This document shows positions 7,906 to 11,136 of a stretch of DNA of 11,136 nucleotides, piece after piece. Under the pieces are notes generated by a model. It was not told where the DNA came from and did not search any database. It was given only the letters and a program-made list of their open reading frames with translations. The stretch is from CAZIVO01 sp964542765 (lineage in GTDB: Bacteria; Planctomycetota; UBA1135; UBA2386). Location of the stretch: NCBI GenBank assembly GCA_964542765.1, contig CAZIVO010000113.1:1-11136 (forward strand). Direction: 5' to 3'. How positions within the stretch are numbered: the stretch's first letter is position 1; every line of letters starts with the position of its first letter. The position numbers and the translations under genes are program-made.

Positions 7906-8427
7906 ATGCCGCCTCAGGACAAGATCCTTCGTGAGTTCGTCGTCAACGGCGAAAGTCAGCAGGTTGCGTTCGCTCCGAACAAGACCCTCCTGGAGGTGCT
8001 CCGGGAAGAGATGGGGCTGACCGGCACCAAGCACGGTTGCGAACTCGGCGAGTGTGGGGCCTGCGCCGTGCTGGTCGATGGCGAGGCGGTGCTCTCCTGT
8101 CTGGTGCTCGGAGTCGAAGCCGCCGACCGGAACATTCAGACGGTTGAGGGTCTCGCGGGTGGGCCCGCGTTGCATCCTCTTCAGACCAGCTTCGCCGATC
8201 TGGGGGCTGCGCAATGCGGCTACTGTACGCCCGGCATTTTACTCGCGGCCGAGGCTTTGCTCGCTCGCGAACCCTCTCCGAGCCGTGAGATGATCAGGCA
8301 GGAACTCGCCGGCAATCTCTGTCGCTGTACCGGTTATATCAAGATCTACGAGGCCATCGAACTGGCCGCTGCCCGAATGCGCGGCGAGAATGCCGAGCCG
8401 GAGAGGGAGTGGACTCATGGCCACTAG
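7906..8427 (+). CDS. 2Fe-2S small subunit of a molybdenum hydroxylase (4-hydroxybenzoyl-CoA reductase gamma / CoxS type)
   Basis: This 173-residue electron-transfer subunit carries two 2Fe-2S clusters. The plant-ferredoxin-type N-terminal cluster is bound by C45, C50, C53 (GCELGECGAC) and C65. The C-terminal alpha-helical cluster is bound by C104 and C107 (QCGYCTPG) and C139 and C141 (LCRCTGY). Length agrees with HcrC/CoxS-type subunits (about 160). It passes electrons between the Mo-cofactor subunit encoded next and the FAD subunit after it. Its last 11 bases overlap the start of the Mo subunit gene, indicating translational coupling in an operon. The ATG at 7906 has only a weak GGTGG 12 bases upstream. 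No twin-arginine signal is present, so the enzyme is likely cytoplasmic. The family is certain; the substrate cannot be read from this subunit. Confidence 0.95.
   Translation: MPPQDKILREFVVNGESQQVAFAPNKTLLEVLREEMGLTGTKHGCELGECGACAVLVDGEAVLSCLVLGVEAADRNIQTVEGLAGGPALHPLQTSFADLGAAQCGYCTPGILLAAEALLAREPSPSREMIRQELAGNLCRCTGYIKIYEAIELAAARMRGENAEPEREWTHGH
8404..8409 (+). promoter_or_regulatory. Ribosome binding site deciding the start of the Mo-subunit gene
   Basis: AGGGAG lies 7 bases before the ATG at 8417, inside the end of the 2Fe-2S subunit gene. It favours 8417 over the in-frame ATGs at 8390 and 8477, which lack comparable sites at good spacing. Confidence 0.6.
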
Positions 8428-10918
8428 TTCTGCCGGCGGTGCTGATCGGCCCGAAAGTCGAGGCTGGAATCACGACATGGCTCAGGATGAGCTGAGGGTC
8501 ATCGGCAAGCCTCTGCGCAAGGTGGATGCGCGCAGCAAGGTGACCGGCTCGACACTGTTCGCCGATGACCTCACCTTCCCACGCATGCTGCACATGAAAC
8601 TTCTTCGCAGCACCGAAGCTCATGCGGTTGTTCGTGCGGTCGATACCAGCAAGGCCGAGGCCATGCCGGGAGTGCACGCCGTGATCACTGGTGCGGACTT
8701 GCCGATCAAGTTCGGGATTCTCCCGGTCAGCCAGGATGAACATGCCCTGTGTCCGGACCGGGTGCGCTTCGTCGGCGATCCGGTGGCGGCGGTGGCGGCC
8801 GAGGACGAGCAGACGGCGTGGGAAGCATGCCGCTTGATCGAAGTCGACTACGAGCCCCTGCCGACGGTGGCTTCGATGGGCGAGGCGGCGGCTACTCCCG
8901 AGCCGCGGATCCATGATTACGGCGTCTATGGCAACGTCCACAAGACCGTGCAGTTCGAGTTCGGGGATGTCGAGGCGGGTTTCGCTGACTGTGATCACAG
9001 TCGGGAGGACATGTTCTTCTTCGAGGGCAATACGCACCTGCCGATGGAGCAGCATGCCGCCGTTGCCATCCACGATACCGACGGCAAGCTGACCCTCTAC
9101 AGCAGCACGCAGACTCCGCATTACGTCCATCGCGCCTTGACGAAGGTTCTGGAACTGCCGGCCCACATGATCCGGGTGATCGCTTGTCCCAACGGAGGTG
9201 GATTCGGTGGCAAGAGCGATCCGTTCAACCACGAGATCGCTTGCGCGAAACTCTCGATGATGACCGGCCGCCCCGTGAAGGTGTGCTTGACGCGTGAGGA
9301 GGTGTTCTATTGCCACCGCGGGCGGCATCCGGTGCTGATGAAGAGTCGCATCGGTGTCTCCAAGAGCGGCGAGATCAAGGCGCTGGATTTTGACAGCTAT
9401 CTCGACGGTGGTGGATACGGCTCCTACGGCGTTGCCAGCACCTTCTATACCGGCGCCCTGCAGACCGTGACTTACAAGGTCGAGAACTACCATTTTCGCG
9501 GCGCGCGCTTCTTCACCAACAAGGCTCCCTGTGGTCCCAAGCGCGGCCACGGGACTCCTCAGCCGCGCTTTGCCCTGGAGGTGCAACTCGACAAGGTCGC
9601 TTGTGATCTCGAACTCGATCCGGCGGAGATGCGGCTCGCGAATCTGGCTCCGGCGGATTCCCTGACGGCGAATTACCTGCGGATAGGGTCGATGGCGCTC
9701 GGCCCCTGCATCGAGAAGGTGGTCGAGGGCTCGGGCTGGAAGGAGCGGCGTGGCCAGCTCGGGGTCGGTCGGGGCCTCGGTCTGGCGTGCAGCAGCTACC
9801 TTTCGGGAGCGGGGTTGCCGATCTACTGGAATGGCATGCCGCACTCGGGTGTGCAACTCCAACTCGATCGCAGCGGCCTGGTCACGGTGTTCTGTGGGAG
9901 CACCGATATAGGCCAGGGGTCCGACTCGGTGCTCGCCTACATCGTCGCCGAGGTCCTGGGCGTTGATCCGCTCGGCATTCGCGTGGTGACCGCGGACACG
10001 GATCTGACGCCCGTCGATCTCGGTAGCTACAGCAGTCGGGTGACCCTGATGACCGGCAATGCCGCGATCGAGGCTGCCGAGCGCGCGCGAGAGATCGTCG
10101 CGCAGGGAGTGCGTGAGGAACTCGGTATTCCTGCGGGGCGACTGGTGTTCGCCGATGGGCGTGTGTTCGACGCCTCGGATCCCGACAAGAGCCTGAGTTT
10201 CGCCGATGCTGTGGTTGCGGCGGAGTCCCGTCAGGGAACGATCGGAACCACCGGTTCGTATCGGCCGCCACGGTCGGCAGCACGCTACAAGGGTGGTGGC
10301 GTTGGTCCGAGTCCGTCCTATAGCTACAGCGCTGCGGTCGTCGAGGTGGATGTCGACCCGCAGACGGGCATGTTCACCGTCCCCAAGATCTGGGTGGCAC
10401 ATGACATCGGCCGTGCGATCAATGTCGCTCTGGCGATGGGGCAGATCGAAGGCAGTGTCTACATGGGGTTGGGGGAGGCGATGATGGAAGAGATGGCATA
10501 TCGCGATCGCCGCCATGACGGGCAGCGCATCTTCGTGCACAAGACGCCGTCGATGCTTGAATACAAGAGCCCGAGCACTCTTGAGATGCCTGAACTGGTC
10601 ACCTACATCGTCGAGGACCCCGACCCGAACGGTCCATACGGCGCCAAGGAAGTGGGGCAGGGACCCTTGCTGCCGATCATGCCGGCCCTGGCCAATGCGG
10701 TCTTCGACGCCGTGGGAGTGCGCGTCGATGAGATCCCGGTCACGCCGGAGAAGATTTTCGCGGCTCTCCAGGCTGGAGCGAAGGGCAAGGAACCTCGCCA
10801 CGGACCTGCTTCAACGCCGCCGGTCGACTGGCCCGAGTGCCGGCGCGTGCGGGCACCCTGGCAAGGTGGCAGTGGTCTGGAGATGGAGCGTGAGAAACTC
10901 GTGGAGGAGGCGGAGTAA
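8417..10918 (+). CDS. Molybdopterin-binding large subunit of a xanthine-oxidase-family enzyme (4-hydroxybenzoyl-CoA reductase alpha-like)
   Basis: This 833-residue catalytic subunit has the aldehyde oxidase/xanthine dehydrogenase a/b hammerhead domain (about 40-150) followed by the Mo-cofactor domains. Cofactor motifs seen are GGGFGGK (260-266), RGHGTPQ (376-382), DIGQG (497-501) and the C-terminal YGAKEVGQGP (741-750). The order 2Fe-2S, Mo, FAD genes and the general motif style suggest a 4-hydroxybenzoyl-CoA reductase-like enzyme, which removes the phenolic hydroxyl to give benzoyl-CoA, but an aromatic or N-heterocycle hydroxylase is equally possible. The protein is longer than HcrA (about 770), with an N-terminal extension of about 25 residues and a hydrophilic tail after 785. 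At 748, where the family motif GxGExP usually has its catalytic glutamate, there is glutamine (codon CAG at 10658-10660). The gene overlaps the small subunit by 11 bases and the FAD subunit by one base. Confidence 0.88.
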   Translation: MATSSAGGADRPESRGWNHDMAQDELRVIGKPLRKVDARSKVTGSTLFADDLTFPRMLHMKLLRSTEAHAVVRAVDTSKAEAMPGVHAVITGADLPIKFGILPVSQDEHALCPDRVRFVGDPVAAVAAEDEQTAWEACRLIEVDYEPLPTVASMGEAAATPEPRIHDYGVYGNVHKTVQFEFGDVEAGFADCDHSREDMFFFEGNTHLPMEQHAAVAIHDTDGKLTLYSSTQTPHYVHRALTKVLELPAHMIRVIACPNGGGFGGKSDPFNHEIACAKLSMMTGRPVKVCLTREEVFYCHRGRHPVLMKSRIGVSKSGEIKALDFDSYLDGGGYGSYGVASTFYTGALQTVTYKVENYHFRGARFFTNKAPCGPKRGHGTPQPRFALEVQLDKVACDLELDPAEMRLANLAPADSLTANYLRIGSMALGPCIEKVVEGSGWKERRGQLGVGRGLGLACSSYLSGAGLPIYWNGMPHSGVQLQLDRSGLVTVFCGSTDIGQGSDSVLAYIVAEVLGVDPLGIRVVTADTDLTPVDLGSYSSRVTLMTGNAAIEAAERAREIVAQGVREELGIPAGRLVFADGRVFDASDPDKSLSFADAVVAAESRQGTIGTTGSYRPPRSAARYKGGGVGPSPSYSYSAAVVEVDVDPQTGMFTVPKIWVAHDIGRAINVALAMGQIEGSVYMGLGEAMMEEMAYRDRRHDGQRIFVHKTPSMLEYKSPSTLEMPELVTYIVEDPDPNGPYGAKEVGQGPLLPIMPALANAVFDAVGVRVDEIPVTPEKIFAALQAGAKGKEPRHGPASTPPVDWPECRRVRAPWQGGSGLEMEREKLVEEAE
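10905..10910 (+). promoter_or_regulatory. Consensus Shine-Dalgarno for the FAD subunit
   Basis: AGGAGG is a perfect Shine-Dalgarno sequence 7 bases before the ATG at 10918, lying within the last codons of the Mo subunit. Together with the TAATG stop-start overlap it fixes the start of the next gene. Confidence 0.75.
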
Positions 10919-11136
10919 TGCTGCGGTTGCCACCCTTCACTCACCATCGACCCGAGACCATCGCCGAGGCAGTGGCGATCCGGGCCGATCACGGGCCCGA
11001 CAGTATGTTCGTTGCCGGCGGCACTGATCTTTACCCGAACATGAAGCGTCAGCACCAGACCCCCGGTCACGTGGTGTCGCTGGCAGGGCTCGAGGAACTT
11101 CGGAACATCAGCGGGACGCCGTCCGAGGGCATGACC
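10918..11136 (+). CDS. FAD-binding medium subunit of the molybdenum hydroxylase (HcrB/CoxM type), 3' end cut by window
   Basis: Only the first 73 codons are present. The opening LPPFTHHRPETIAEAVAI and the FAD pyrophosphate-binding motif AGGTDLYPNMKRQ (about 35-47) are typical of CoxM/HcrB-type subunits. The subunit holds FAD and exchanges electrons with an external partner. The ATG shares one base with the upstream stop (TAATG), showing tight coupling in the operon. In 4-hydroxybenzoyl-CoA reductase this subunit contains an extra inserted 4Fe-4S cluster; that part lies beyond the window, so it cannot be used here to separate that enzyme from other family members. Confidence 0.9.
   Translation, partial: MLRLPPFTHHRPETIAEAVAIRADHGPDSMFVAGGTDLYPNMKRQHQTPGHVVSLAGLEELRNISGTPSEGMT

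Noticed and set aside
10658..10660. Interpreting Q748 as proof of an inactive enzyme
   Set aside because: The frame, cofactor motifs and partner subunits are intact, so loss of function is not supported; a subfamily difference is at least as likely.
8339..10801. An 820-codon open frame on the minus strand opposite the Mo subunit
   Set aside because: It is antisense to a clearly conserved enzyme, its translation is rich in Arg/His with no recognisable domain, and such long mirror frames are normal in GC-rich coding DNA.

Overview
The window is high-GC bacterial DNA with tightly packed genes and five long, well-conserved protein families. Gene content suggests a Gram-negative, metabolically versatile heterotroph: FadI/FadJ-type beta-oxidation, an RhlE-like helicase, and a molybdenum hydroxylase of the 4-hydroxybenzoyl-CoA reductase type. 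A proteobacterial, myxococcotal or desulfobacterotal lineage would fit, but no gene here fixes the phylum. I see no mobile element, CRISPR array, rRNA or tRNA.

Layout. Positions 1-319 hold no convincing gene. On the minus strand, 3774 to 320 is a two-gene fatty-acid beta-oxidation operon: a thiolase (fadI-like) followed, with a 4-base ATGA overlap, by the multifunctional hydratase/dehydrogenase (fadJ-like). A 291-base divergent intergenic region (3775-4065) separates it from plus-strand genes. Positions 4066-4821 encode a short-chain dehydrogenase that looks like DprE2, and 4945-6393 encode an FAD oxidase that looks like DprE1. In mycobacteria these two enzymes jointly epimerise polyprenyl-phosphoryl ribose to the arabinose donor. 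Positions 6572-7783 encode a DEAD-box RNA helicase with a Gly/Arg-rich tail. From 7906 to the right edge runs a molybdenum hydroxylase operon in the order 2Fe-2S subunit, Mo subunit, FAD subunit (cut by the window edge), with overlapping reading frames.

How they work together. FadI and FadJ carry out the hydration, oxidation and thiolysis steps of beta-oxidation on acyl-CoA. The DprE1/DprE2-like pair would do oxidation then reduction at C2 of a lipid-linked sugar, giving a D-arabinofuranose donor. The three last genes form one heterotrimeric protomer passing electrons between Mo-cofactor, two 2Fe-2S clusters and FAD.

The most interesting points are the DprE1/DprE2-like pair beside beta-oxidation genes; an alanine in that oxidase where mycobacterial DprE1 has the benzothiazinone-reactive cysteine; and a glutamine in the Mo subunit where the family normally has its catalytic glutamate.
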